DNA of 22,159 nucleotides from CAYNHF01 sp964397045 (GTDB lineage: Bacteria; Actinomycetota; Acidimicrobiia; Spongiisociales; UBA5794), in NCBI GenBank assembly GCA_964397045.1, contig CAYNHF010000030.1:1-22159 (forward strand), given 5' to 3'. The notes under the pieces are model-generated. The model saw only the letters and a program-made list of their open reading frames with translations. It did no database searches and had not been told where the DNA came from. The position numbers were made by a program, and so were the translations under genes. Positions 1-7,311 of the stretch are shown here, piece by piece. Every line of letters starts with the position of its first letter. Within the stretch, counting starts at the first letter, position 1.

Positions 1-153
1 GAGTATCGGGTTGATGGGGTGGTGGCTGCTCACCTGGTGGGTGGTGATGTGGTGCTGGATCCGGTGGCCAACACGTTGCTTGACGAGACCGGGAATGTGT
101 GGGGGTGGGGCGGAGACACCGACCCCACCGTCACCCCCAACAGCGCCGGCTGA
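1..153 (+). CDS. C-terminal fragment of an unrecognised protein
   Basis: Frame 1 is open from the first base to a TGA at 151-153, giving the last 50 residues of a protein that begins before the window. The peptide is rich in Val, Gly and Asp, contains GGDVVLDPVANTLLDETG, and ends in a Gly/Asp/Thr/Pro-rich tail (WGWGGDTDPTVTPNSAG) that looks like a flexible C-terminus. I do not recognise the family. The codons are G/T-rich at third positions, unlike most genes here but similar to the binding-domain gene at the far end of the window. The call as coding rests only on the clean frame and protein-like composition. Confidence 0.5.
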   Translation, partial: EYRVDGVVAAHLVGGDVVLDPVANTLLDETGNVWGWGGDTDPTVTPNSAG

Positions 154-336
154 GGAGGCTGGGCGGCACCGCGCGTCTGCTCGACTCCATCCGGTTGAAG
201 CTGCGTGTCGCGCAGCCCGGGTACGCCACGACGTTTCGTGATCGTTTCGCTCCAGTTTCTAGTGGTGTTATCTCGGTAGGTCACTCTGTGATGGACGGAT
301 CGCGAAGGGCGATGCGTCGGATCAGAGGAGAGACGA

Positions 337-699
337 ATGCGCAAGGTTCTTTTGGTCGGCCTGGTCGTCGGCCTGTTCCTGGCTTTGACCGCACTCCCGG
401 CATCGGCCGGCGGCGGCAAGAGCGGCGACTCGAATGGTCGTCCCGGCACGGACGTGCAGGTGTACGTGACGAGCCAGGGGCTGTACTACGACTCGATCGT
501 GGTGACCGAGCTGCCGCAGAGGGGCAGGTTCCAGGAGCTGGTGCCGACGATGACAGGTCTGCAGACCGAGTTCGGACCGGGCACGCCGGGCTATCTCGGT
601 GGCCGCTGGTGGGTCGATGTCAACGAAGACGGCAGGCAGAACGACGGCGACATGTTCTTCCTGTGTCCTTTGCTGGGACCGGGTAGCCCAACGCCGTAA
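337..699 (+). CDS. Small secreted protein with one dockerin-like calcium loop
   Basis: This 120-residue protein begins with a classical signal peptide: basic MRK, a hydrophobic core of about 17 residues and an ASA cleavage site near residue 24. It should therefore be exported. The ATG has a GGAG-type ribosome site just upstream (AGAGGAGAGACGA). The mature part is about 95 residues with no family I recognise. Near the C-terminus, residues 94-105 read DVNEDGRQNDGD, which fits the DxNxDGxxNxxD spacing of a dockerin or EF-hand calcium loop. Only one such loop is present, so a true two-loop dockerin is unlikely. A single Cys (C110) follows. The gene stands alone and is followed by a strong hairpin. 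A calcium-stabilised extracellular or cell-surface role is an inference. Confidence 0.75.
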   Translation: MRKVLLVGLVVGLFLALTALPASAGGGKSGDSNGRPGTDVQVYVTSQGLYYDSIVVTELPQRGRFQELVPTMTGLQTEFGPGTPGYLGGRWWVDVNEDGRQNDGDMFFLCPLLGPGSPTP

Positions 700-736
700 C
701 CCAACCGGGTGCGACCGAGAAGATCGCACCAACCAA

Positions 737-772
737 GCGATGAAGTCGGCCTTGTTGGGCCGGCTTCATCGC
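737..772 (+). terminator. Strong 15-bp hairpin, likely terminator
   Basis: The arms GCGATGAAGTCGGCC (737-751) and GGCCGGCTTCATCGC (758-772) pair over 15 positions with one G-T wobble around the loop TTGTTG. It lies 37 bp past the secreted-protein stop and 123 bp before the aminotransferase start. There is no T-tract after the stem, so it would act as a non-canonical terminator or an RNA 3'-end stabiliser, which is common in high-GC actinobacteria. Confidence 0.65.
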
Positions 773-895
773 GTTCCTGGTGTCGAATCCATGTGAATGG
801 GATGAGGTGCGCGAAAACAATCTCTGTCGATGGTGCCCGGTAGCCGATCGGCTCGATCAGGTGCTCTACGCTCGGTCCCGAAAGGAGCACCTCAC

Positions 896-2143
896 ATGAC
901 CGAGGACGTGTCGGCGCGCGGCGCCAGGCTGCTGGCCAGCCCTCCGATGCCGGAGTACATCGACGAGCACTTCGCGCGTGCCGACGAGCCGTGGGACCCG
1001 GAGTCCAACCCCGACGGGTACGTGTCCATGTGTATTGCGGAGAACAAGCTCGTTTTCGATCTGCTGGAACCGAGGATGGAAGCTTGTCGGATGATCGGGC
1101 CGGACGCACTTGGCTACGACGCGATGATTGGCTCCCTGTCGTTTCGGGAGGAGCTTGCTCGCTTCATGGAGCGGAGTTTCATCGGCAGACCGATCGCACC
1201 GGAGCAACTCGCCGTGCTCGGTGGCGGAGGCTCGGTGCTGGAGCTGCTCTTCTACGCACTCTGTGACCCAGGTGACGGCGTGCTGGTGCCGACACCGAGC
1301 TACGCAGGGTTCTGGGCCGACCTCGAGACGAGGGACGAGCTCCGCATCCTGCCGGTCGACTGCACCAGCGATGACGGATTCCGGTTGACGCCGCAACGTC
1401 TGGACGCGGCGTTGGCAGAGGCGGATCGACCTGTGAAGGCGCTGCTGTTCACCTCGCCCAACAACCCGCTGGGGTGGGTGTACTCGTCTGAAGAGATCGA
1501 GGACATTCTGCAATGGTCGGAACCACGAGGCATCCACGTTGTGTTCGATGAGATCTACGCCCTGTCCGTATTCGGCGGCTCGCCGTTTGTGAGCGCCGCG
1601 TCGCTTCGTCCCTCGCTTGGCGAGATGACGCACATCGTGTGGGCCTTCAGCAAGGACTTTGCGATGAGCGGCCTGCGAGCCGGTGTGCTGCTGACCGAGA
1701 ACGAATCGGTCCTGGGTGTCGTCGATAGCCTGGCGTACTGGGCCTGCTGCTCCGGGGACACTCAGCAGTTGCTGCGGCAGATGATCGCAGACGACGAGTG
1801 GGTGGACGCGTTCGTTGCAGAGAACGGGCGTCGGCTCGCCGACGCCTACGCCAGGGTGGCTGCTGCGCTCGATGCGCTCGGGGTGCCGTACTACCAAGCA
1901 GAGGCAGGTTTCTTCGTCGTCTGTGACATGCGCCCCTTCATGGGTGAGGTGAGCTGGGAGGCAGAGGAAGCGCTGTGGCGGGCGCTGCTCGAGCAGGCGA
2001 ACGTGAACCTGACGCCTGGGGCGGCGTGTCACATTGGCGAGCCCGGGTTCATGCGGCTGTGCTACGCCAGTGAACCGACAGACGCGGTGCTGGCGGGGAT
2101 CGCCCGCTTCGACCGCGTCCTGGAGCACGCCCACGCCACCTGA
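896..2143 (+). CDS. ACC-synthase-like class I/II aminotransferase (PLP enzyme)
   Basis: A 415-residue fold-type I PLP enzyme. The ATG at 896 was chosen because AAAGGAG lies 8 bp upstream; a start at 830 would add 22 unrelated residues. Motifs follow plant 1-aminocyclopropane-1-carboxylate (ACC) synthase closely: IAENKL (E49), PNNPLG (N190), DEIY (D218, Y221), SKDFAMSGLR (PLP lysine K253, R261) and CHIGEPGFMRLC (R387, substrate carboxylate). ACC synthase makes ACC from S-adenosylmethionine, but relatives such as animal ACCS lack that activity. Aligning GYDAMIGSLSFR to the plant DYHGLPxF segment places Met77 where ACC synthase has the cofactor-facing Tyr85, so ACC synthesis is doubtful. No ACC deaminase or ethylene gene is nearby. 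Family assignment is firm; substrate is not. Confidence 0.88.
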   Translation: MTEDVSARGARLLASPPMPEYIDEHFARADEPWDPESNPDGYVSMCIAENKLVFDLLEPRMEACRMIGPDALGYDAMIGSLSFREELARFMERSFIGRPIAPEQLAVLGGGGSVLELLFYALCDPGDGVLVPTPSYAGFWADLETRDELRILPVDCTSDDGFRLTPQRLDAALAEADRPVKALLFTSPNNPLGWVYSSEEIEDILQWSEPRGIHVVFDEIYALSVFGGSPFVSAASLRPSLGEMTHIVWAFSKDFAMSGLRAGVLLTENESVLGVVDSLAYWACCSGDTQQLLRQMIADDEWVDAFVAENGRRLADAYARVAAALDALGVPYYQAEAGFFVVCDMRPFMGEVSWEAEEALWRALLEQANVNLTPGAACHIGEPGFMRLCYASEPTDAVLAGIARFDRVLEHAHAT

Positions 2144-2337
2144 CCGGGGCTGACGCTGCGGCGCCGACACCTGGGCGACTCGGGATCTCCGGCGTTTGCG
2201 GGAATCGGTGCAACGCGTTGCTTGCACTTTCCTGTCGGAACCACCTCCCGGACCGCGGCTGCGGATTGTGTCGTACGATTCGAATGAGGAGTGCAGGCGA
2301 CGACGGGTGGAGCGGTGCTGTCCGGGGAGCAGGAAGC

Positions 2338-3171
2338 TTGCGATTCGTGGTGAAAGTCGGTGCGATCGTGGTGGTGGTCGTCGTTGTGACGATCGGCCTG
2401 GGGTGGGTGATGCAACGACGCCTCATCTACCTGCCCACCGGCGGCCCGGCAGCCGGATCAGGCCAGCTTCCCGGCATCGAGCACGTGACCTTTCCGACGG
2501 AGGACGGGCTGTCGCTGGCGGCGTGGTTCGTGCCGGCGCGAGCAACCGACACCGGCTGGACCATCGTGGTCTTCCACGGCAATGCCGGCAACCGGGCGGA
2601 CCGCACCGCGCTGGCTGAAGCCCTCGTCGGCCGGGGCATCGCCGTATTGCTCGTGGACTACCGGGGCTACGGCGGCAATCCCGGCAGTCCCTCCGAGTCG
2701 GGGCTTGCAGCAGACGCCCGGGGCGCGCTCGCATACCTGGGCAGCCGTCCCGATGTCGACCCGCGCCGGGTGGCCTATTTCGGGGAGTCGCTCGGCGCGG
2801 CGGTTGCGCTCTCGCTCGCCGCGCACCAGCCGCCTTCAGCCCTCGTGCTGCGCTCACCCTTCACCTCGCTGGCCGACGCGGCATCGACTCACTACCCGCT
2901 GCTGCCCATGTCGCTTCTGCTGTGGGACGAGTACCCCAACCTGGAAACCATTGCGAGCATCGACATCCCAACCCTGATCGTTGCCGGCTCAGCAGACGGC
3001 ATCGTGCCGGTAGAGCAGAGCCGAGAGCTGTTCGCGGCGGTACCCGGGCCGAAGCGACTCGTGGTGATCGATGGCGCCGATCACAACGACTATGCGTTGA
3101 CGGCCGGCGAAGAACTCGTGGATGCAATCGCGGCGTTGCTCGAGGAGGCGCAACCATCCGATGACGAGTAG
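2338..3171 (+). CDS. Membrane-anchored alpha/beta hydrolase (BEM46/ABHD13-like)
   Basis: From the chosen start the protein has 277 residues. An N-terminal hydrophobic segment (residues about 7-24, a run of Val/Ile) forms a signal anchor, followed by a serine hydrolase domain. Visible elements are the oxyanion motif HGNAGN (80-85), DYRGYGGNPG (107-116), the nucleophile elbow GESLG with Ser151, the acid in SADGIVP (Asp220) and the histidine in GADHND (His249). This order is typical of the BEM46/YfhR-type hydrolases; the natural substrate of the group is unclear. The start is uncertain: TTG 2338 has GGGGAG 8 bp upstream, GTG 2347 is also plausible, and ATG 2284 gives a longer form with no ribosome site. 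It is convergent with the DUF998 gene, 31 bp away. Confidence 0.85.
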   Translation: MRFVVKVGAIVVVVVVVTIGLGWVMQRRLIYLPTGGPAAGSGQLPGIEHVTFPTEDGLSLAAWFVPARATDTGWTIVVFHGNAGNRADRTALAEALVGRGIAVLLVDYRGYGGNPGSPSESGLAADARGALAYLGSRPDVDPRRVAYFGESLGAAVALSLAAHQPPSALVLRSPFTSLADAASTHYPLLPMSLLLWDEYPNLETIASIDIPTLIVAGSADGIVPVEQSRELFAAVPGPKRLVVIDGADHNDYALTAGEELVDAIAALLEEAQPSDDE

Positions 3172-3202
3172 ACGCGCGGATTCTCCTTGGCGCCGGCCGG
3201 CC

Positions 3203-3847
3203 TCAGCCCGATCTACTCTCGGGTCGGTTGAACCGCGCCAGCGCGATGGCTTCGGTGACGTACCACAGCAGCCCGAAGGCCACCATCACTCGTTGTGCGA
3301 ACCCGGCGACCTCGAGTGCAGTGAGCATCACCAGGGGAAATACCAGCATCACGCAGATAGTGGTCCAGTCTGTGAAGCGGGTCATTCCCGGCTGCTGCCG
3401 CCGACGCACCGCGACCAGCAGGACGCCGACCGTGAAGATCGCGCCCGCCACGATCGCCACTCCTGAGTGCACGAGGTCCTCGAACGCATCGAACGAGCCA
3501 CCAGTCCACGCTCTGCGAGAGAACACCGCGAGGCTCAACACGAGCGCTCCGTAGAACGCATGAGCGGCGCGGCCCCACGTCCCCCAGGCCGCGCCGGCAA
3601 CGGTGGCGAGTAGCACCACAGACGCGCCGGACAGGACGAAGGCAACTCTCGTGAGCCACGCCCCGTCTGTTCCCTGAGACGCGGTGTCGCTGACCACCTG
3701 GCGCACCCATGAATACGACTCGGGCATCAGAGAAGGGGCGGCGACGATGGCGATGCCTGAGGCGGCGAGCATTGCGACCACCGCAACCGCCACCCTGCGC
3801 TGCTGGGAAGGCGCCGGGCTCAGGTACCGGGGAACCAGACTTGCCAT
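3203..3847 (-). CDS. DUF998-type integral membrane protein
   Basis: This 214-residue protein has about six hydrophobic segments (near residues 18-37, 65-88, 94-108, 124-147, 159-180 and 182-200). The extracytoplasmic stretch YSWVRQVVSDTASQG after the first helix resembles the conserved loop of the DUF998 family as I remember it. ATG 3847 was chosen because GGCGGAG lies just upstream; a start at 3898 would add 17 unrelated residues. No enzyme or transport activity can be assigned. The gene points toward the alpha/beta hydrolase, and the ~180 bp upstream of it shows no other gene. Confidence 0.75.
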   Translation of the reverse strand: MASLVPRYLSPAPSQQRRVAVAVVAMLAASGIAIVAAPSLMPESYSWVRQVVSDTASQGTDGAWLTRVAFVLSGASVVLLATVAGAAWGTWGRAAHAFYGALVLSLAVFSRRAWTGGSFDAFEDLVHSGVAIVAGAIFTVGVLLVAVRRRQQPGMTRFTDWTTICVMLVFPLVMLTALEVAGFAQRVMVAFGLLWYVTEAIALARFNRPESRSG

Positions 3848-4027
3848 GGTCTCCGCCTCGCCTGGACAACGACCGACATGTGCGTGGCTGCGAGCCACAG
3901 ATGGCCTCGCAGCACCACACCTTGCGACGTTAGTTGATCGCGTGCAGGCGGCACCGGGAGCCGCGTTCGCGCGTGTGAGTCCCGACGCGACTGCGGCAGA
4001 CTCCTTCGCCGGGTGGTGAGGCTCCGG

Positions 4028-5002
4028 TCAGTCTGCGCTGATGAGGATTCCCTTGACGAAGTAGCGCTCCAGCACCAGGAAGACGGCGATCGCAACGGAT
4101 GAGTGGATGAAGGCTCCGGCTGCGATCGCGGGGCCATCCGCGGCGACACCGATCGAGCCCAGTTTCACGGTTGCGGGGAGGGCTGCGGGGTTGCTGCCGC
4201 CGATCATCGTCAGCGCGATCAGGAAGTCGTTCCAGCTCCAAAGGAAGAGCAGTACCCCGAGGGCCGCGAGCGCCGGCGCAGACAGCGGCAGCACGATTCG
4301 CCAGAAGATCTGGGAGTGGCTGGCACCATCGACGCGAGCCGAGTCGACCAGGGACTGCGGGAGCCGGAGCATCGAGATCGCCAGTAGGAATACCGCGAAC
4401 GGAATGGCCAGGCCGATATGGGTGAGCCACACCGCGGGCAACGTACCGGCGAGGCCGATATCGGGGAAGAGCGTCATCGTCTTGTCGACGAGCGGCAACA
4501 TGAGGTGCACTCCCGTCGCATATCCCTGGAGCAGCGGGATCAACACGACCTGCGCCGGGATGGCTAGCAACGCTACGAGCGAGAAGAAGACGAAGGTGCG
4601 TCCCCGAAACGGCATCCAGATGATGGCGTACGCGGCCCAGGCTGCGATCAGCAACGGGATCAGGGTCGCCGGGATGGCGATGGCGAACGAGTTGAACATA
4701 CCTTCCAGGAACGAGTTGTTGAGCGATGCGTTGAGGGCGGCCCGGTAGGCGCCAAGCGTCCAGCCTTCGAGCGTGAAGACGTCGGTCCACCAGCCGGCCT
4801 GTTGGCGTTCCCCCCAGTTGCGGAGCGAAGCGACAAGGAGCCCTATCGCCGGGATGAGCCATGCGAACGCAATGAGAAAGACCACCAGGGTGGGGAGCCA
4901 TTTGAGGAATCGGCTCACGCCCGGGTCGAGCTGCCTGGCTCCCAACGCTTTCGCCTCCCCATTGGCACGCGGGGTACGTGTGGTTGTCATTGACGATGGC
5001 AC
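4028..5002 (-). CDS. ABC sugar transporter permease, MalG type (orphan)
   Basis: A 324-residue permease of the carbohydrate-uptake (CUT1) class. Six transmembrane stretches are visible; the first is residues 36-60. The cytoplasmic EAA loop that docks the ATPase reads DSARVDGASHSQIFWRIVLP (220-239), with the conserved G and the spacing of MalG-like subunits. The insert between helices (residues 160-200, LFPDIGLAGTLPAVWLTHIG) resembles glucose-type GtsC permeases. Such transporters normally need a MalF-type partner, an ATPase and a binding protein, and none is encoded within 5 kb on either side. The start could be GTG 5002 or ATG 4990; neither has a clear ribosome site. It lies downstream of asnA on the same strand, 112 bp away, but a functional link is not evident. 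Confidence 0.88.
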   Translation of the reverse strand: MPSSMTTTRTPRANGEAKALGARQLDPGVSRFLKWLPTLVVFLIAFAWLIPAIGLLVASLRNWGERQQAGWWTDVFTLEGWTLGAYRAALNASLNNSFLEGMFNSFAIAIPATLIPLLIAAWAAYAIIWMPFRGRTFVFFSLVALLAIPAQVVLIPLLQGYATGVHLMLPLVDKTMTLFPDIGLAGTLPAVWLTHIGLAIPFAVFLLAISMLRLPQSLVDSARVDGASHSQIFWRIVLPLSAPALAALGVLLFLWSWNDFLIALTMIGGSNPAALPATVKLGSIGVAADGPAIAAGAFIHSSVAIAVFLVLERYFVKGILISAD

Positions 5003-5114
5003 GGCCGGACCGCGACCCCAAGTTGATGGAATCTGACTCGATAGGGTCTGCGGATGCGTGCGGCGGGTCGCGGCTAGTGCCGAACGGCCTCGATCGCCCG
5101 ACCGCGGTGCCTCC

Positions 5115-6239
5115 TCAGCGCAGGACGTAGATGTTGCGCTCCTCGCAGATCGTGGTGAGCTCCTCGGGCCACACCGTCACGCTGACCTCGCCGATGTGGG
5201 CCTTACGCAGTAGGTACATGTAGGTGCGAGACTGGCCGATGCCCCCGCCGATGCTGAGCGGAATCTCGTCGTTGAGGATCGCCTGGTGGTAGGGGAGGGC
5301 GAGGTCGTCTGTCAGCCCCGCCATCTCCATTTGTGCCACGAGGCTGTTCTTGGTGACCCGGACGCCCATCGAAGTGAGTTCGTGGCGTCGCTTGGTCACC
5401 GGGTTCCACACCAGGATGTCGCCGTTGAGGCCGTGCATGTGACGGCCGTCCGCGGTGGTGGTTGCGGTGATCCAGTCGTCGTAGTCGGCTGCCCGCAGCT
5501 CATGTGGATAGCCGTCTGCGAGTGGCCAGCCGACGCCGATGATGAACACGGCGGGATGTTCCTGCAGCACCCGCGTCTCGCGTTCCTTGCGGGGGAGATC
5601 CGGATACATGGCAAGCAGGTCTTCGGCGTGGATGAACTCGAGTTCGGGCCGAATCGGCGGGTAGCCGTCCGCCAGTACCGGGTAGAGGTCGGTGACCGTC
5701 TCGGCTGCTTCGACCAGCACGCTCCAGATGTGGCGGACGGTGTCTTGCAGGTAGGCGAGAGTGCGATCGGCCTCGCTGATCCGCTGCTCCCAGTCCCACT
5801 GGTCGACGTAGGCGCTGTGGTCGTGGTCGAGGAAGTAGTCCTTGCGGACGGCCTTCATGTCGGTGCAGATGCCCTCACCGATGCCGCAGCCGAACTGGGC
5901 AAGGGCGACCCGCTTCCATTTGGTCGCGGCCTGGACGACCTGCGTGGTGATGGGTTCGTCGAGGCCGAGGCCTGCCGGGAACTCGACCGGCGTGCGGGAT
6001 CCGTCGCGGTCGAGCATGTCGTTGACGCCGCTTTCCTTGGACACGATGAGCGGCACCTGGACCATCTTGAGATTCAGCTCTCTGCACAGCCCGGTCTCGA
6101 TGACCGACTTGGCTGCGAAGAGTGCGTCCATCGTCTCCATCGGCGTCAACGGCGACCGGTAGTCGGTGGGCAGGGCCCTGGCTACCTCTTCGTAGGTGGA
6201 GATGCCGGGTCCTGAGAGATCGGCAGTTTTGTCTGACAT
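5115..6239 (-). CDS. asnA: Aspartate-ammonia ligase (asparagine synthetase A)
   Basis: AsnA makes asparagine from aspartate, ammonia and ATP in the cytoplasm, using a class II aminoacyl-tRNA-synthetase-like fold. The 374-residue product matches the E. coli enzyme along its length: KWKR (107-110), GEGICTDMKA (121-130), HSAYVDQWDWE (141-151), DYDDW (252-256), HGLNGDILVWNP (269-280), SSMG-like TSMG and GGGIGQSR (331-338). It is about 40 residues longer than E. coli AsnA, mainly at the N-terminus. ATG 6239 has GGGGAG 6 bp upstream, and a start at 6287 is less likely. AsnA is mostly known from Proteobacteria, Firmicutes and some archaea, so its presence in an apparent actinobacterium suggests transfer. 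It is divergent from a SnoaL-like gene. Confidence 0.96.
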   Translation of the reverse strand: MSDKTADLSGPGISTYEEVARALPTDYRSPLTPMETMDALFAAKSVIETGLCRELNLKMVQVPLIVSKESGVNDMLDRDGSRTPVEFPAGLGLDEPITTQVVQAATKWKRVALAQFGCGIGEGICTDMKAVRKDYFLDHDHSAYVDQWDWEQRISEADRTLAYLQDTVRHIWSVLVEAAETVTDLYPVLADGYPPIRPELEFIHAEDLLAMYPDLPRKERETRVLQEHPAVFIIGVGWPLADGYPHELRAADYDDWITATTTADGRHMHGLNGDILVWNPVTKRRHELTSMGVRVTKNSLVAQMEMAGLTDDLALPYHQAILNDEIPLSIGGGIGQSRTYMYLLRKAHIGEVSVTVWPEELTTICEERNIYVLR

Positions 6240-6370
6240 TCGTGGCTCCCCGAGTTCGCGTGTCGTGCTGGTGACGGTGCCTTTCATGGCGGGCCCTTGC
6301 CAGGGCCGAAAGCCAGTTGCAGGTTACGGGGTTGTTCTCACGGGCAGTGAGCCGTGTGGTTGGGACCCGA

Positions 6371-6404
6371 ACCCTGCTCACCGGAGACGTGCGGTGAGTA
6401 GGGT
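6371..6404. promoter_or_regulatory. 13-bp inverted repeat in the asnA divergent intergenic region
   Basis: ACCCTGCTCACCG (6371-6383) and CGGTGAGTAGGGT (6392-6404) pair over 13 positions with one G-T wobble around the 8-bp spacer GAGACGTG. It sits 131 bp upstream of the asnA start and 50 bp upstream of the SnoaL-like start. As DNA it could be a shared operator; as RNA it could be a 5'-leader hairpin of the rightward gene. No T-tract follows it. Confidence 0.45.
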
Positions 6405-6454
6405 CGGATGCACAGATGCAACGGGCCGTCTCAGGCTCAGAGGAGGTACGCGCA

Positions 6455-6832
6455 ATGTCAGATCATCCCAATGCTGCTCGTTATCGCGAGATGACCGCAG
6501 CGATGCAGACGGGAGAGATGGAGGGTTTCGCAGACGCACTCGCCGACGACATCGAATGGTACGAGATCGGTTCTACCGAGCCGGTGCGCGGTAAGCAGGC
6601 GATGATGGAGACGATGCAGAGCTGGGGCGACTACGAGATCACGCCCGTGCTCCACGATGTCGTAGCCAACGACGACCACCTGATCGCGCTGCTGGGAGTC
6701 ACCGCGAGAAAGGGAGACGAGACCTTCGAATACCGCACGGCAGAGATCATGCACGTCAACGCAGACGGGCAGGTGACCCAACGGTGGGCGTTTTCGGACG
6801 ACACTGCGGCCATCGTGGCGTTCTTCAGCTGA
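6455..6832 (+). CDS. SnoaL-like / NTF2-fold small protein
   Basis: The 125-residue product fits the SnoaL-like (NTF2 superfamily) cone fold. It has an N-terminal helix with a short-domain pattern (YREMTAAMQTGEMEGFADAL), the typical LADDIEWYEIGSTEPVRGKQAMME segment at residues about 28-51, and a terminal beta sheet (TAEIMHVNADGQVTQRWAFSDD). Members act as isomerases, hydrolases or ligand-binding proteins, and the sequence does not fix which. ATG 6455 is preceded by a perfect AGGAGGT (6441-6447) with a 7-bp spacer, so high expression is plausible. It is divergent from asnA. Confidence 0.82.
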   Translation: MSDHPNAARYREMTAAMQTGEMEGFADALADDIEWYEIGSTEPVRGKQAMMETMQSWGDYEITPVLHDVVANDDHLIALLGVTARKGDETFEYRTAEIMHVNADGQVTQRWAFSDDTAAIVAFFS

Positions 6833-6943
6833 TCGAGACGAGATGAGGTATCCGCGGCCGGTCGGGATGCTGGTGTGACCGTCGGCCCTAGCCGGGGGGC
6901 GCCAGACCGACCAGCCTGAGGGAGATCGCCGAGGGGAGTGCGC

Positions 6944-7198
6944 ATGGAAGCGGACGAGAAACGTCAGAAGGAAATGGAACAGGCCCGGAAGTTCTTCGGA
7001 TTCATCATCGGCTTGATCATCGTGTTCTTCGCACAGCGAGATCTGCGGAGGCGCTCGCCGGAGCTCATCAAGGGCTCGCTGACCGTGTGGCGCATCGTGG
7101 CGATGGTGCCGCCGGGTGCTGTGGCCTACCTGTTGTTCGGCCGTCGCCGGGCCGCGGCGATCCTGTCGGTCGACCCCGGAGTGTCGATCGCCGCCTGA
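6944..7198 (+). CDS. Small two-helix membrane protein, unknown
   Basis: The 84-residue protein begins with a charged, helical N-terminus (ADEKRQKEMEQAR), then a hydrophobic segment at residues 18-30, a basic loop (QRDLRRRSPE) and a second hydrophobic segment at about 51-66 ending in GRRRAAA. This suggests a two-helix inner-membrane protein. I do not recognise the family. ATG 6944 is preferred because GAGGGGA lies about 6 bp upstream; GTG 6938 is an alternative adding two residues. It is on the same strand as the SnoaL-like gene (111 bp upstream) and the hydrolase-OsmC gene (113 bp downstream), too far apart to claim an operon. Confidence 0.6.
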   Translation: MEADEKRQKEMEQARKFFGFIIGLIIVFFAQRDLRRRSPELIKGSLTVWRIVAMVPPGAVAYLLFGRRRAAAILSVDPGVSIAA

Positions 7199-7311
7199 GC
7201 GCTCATCCCTCCACCCGCGGAATCATCGGGAAGGTGAGGCCCTCCAGTAGGCAAGAGTGCAGAGGTCCGCCGGCAAACCCGGGGGAGCGGAAGGATGGGA
7301 GGCTGCGCCGC

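Noticed and set aside
866..2227. Long minus-strand open frame (453 codons) opposite the aminotransferase
   Set aside because: It is a GC-rich antisense shadow: Arg/His/Gln-rich composition, no family signal, no ribosome site, and the opposite strand is a clear PLP enzyme.
3930..5021. Minus-strand 363-codon frame overlapping the sugar permease in another frame
   Set aside because: It is Arg/Pro-rich without hydrophobic helices, while the overlapping frame is an obvious MalG-type permease.
5286..6215. Plus-strand 309-codon frame opposite asnA
   Set aside because: It is the antisense of a highly conserved enzyme, with no recognisable motif.
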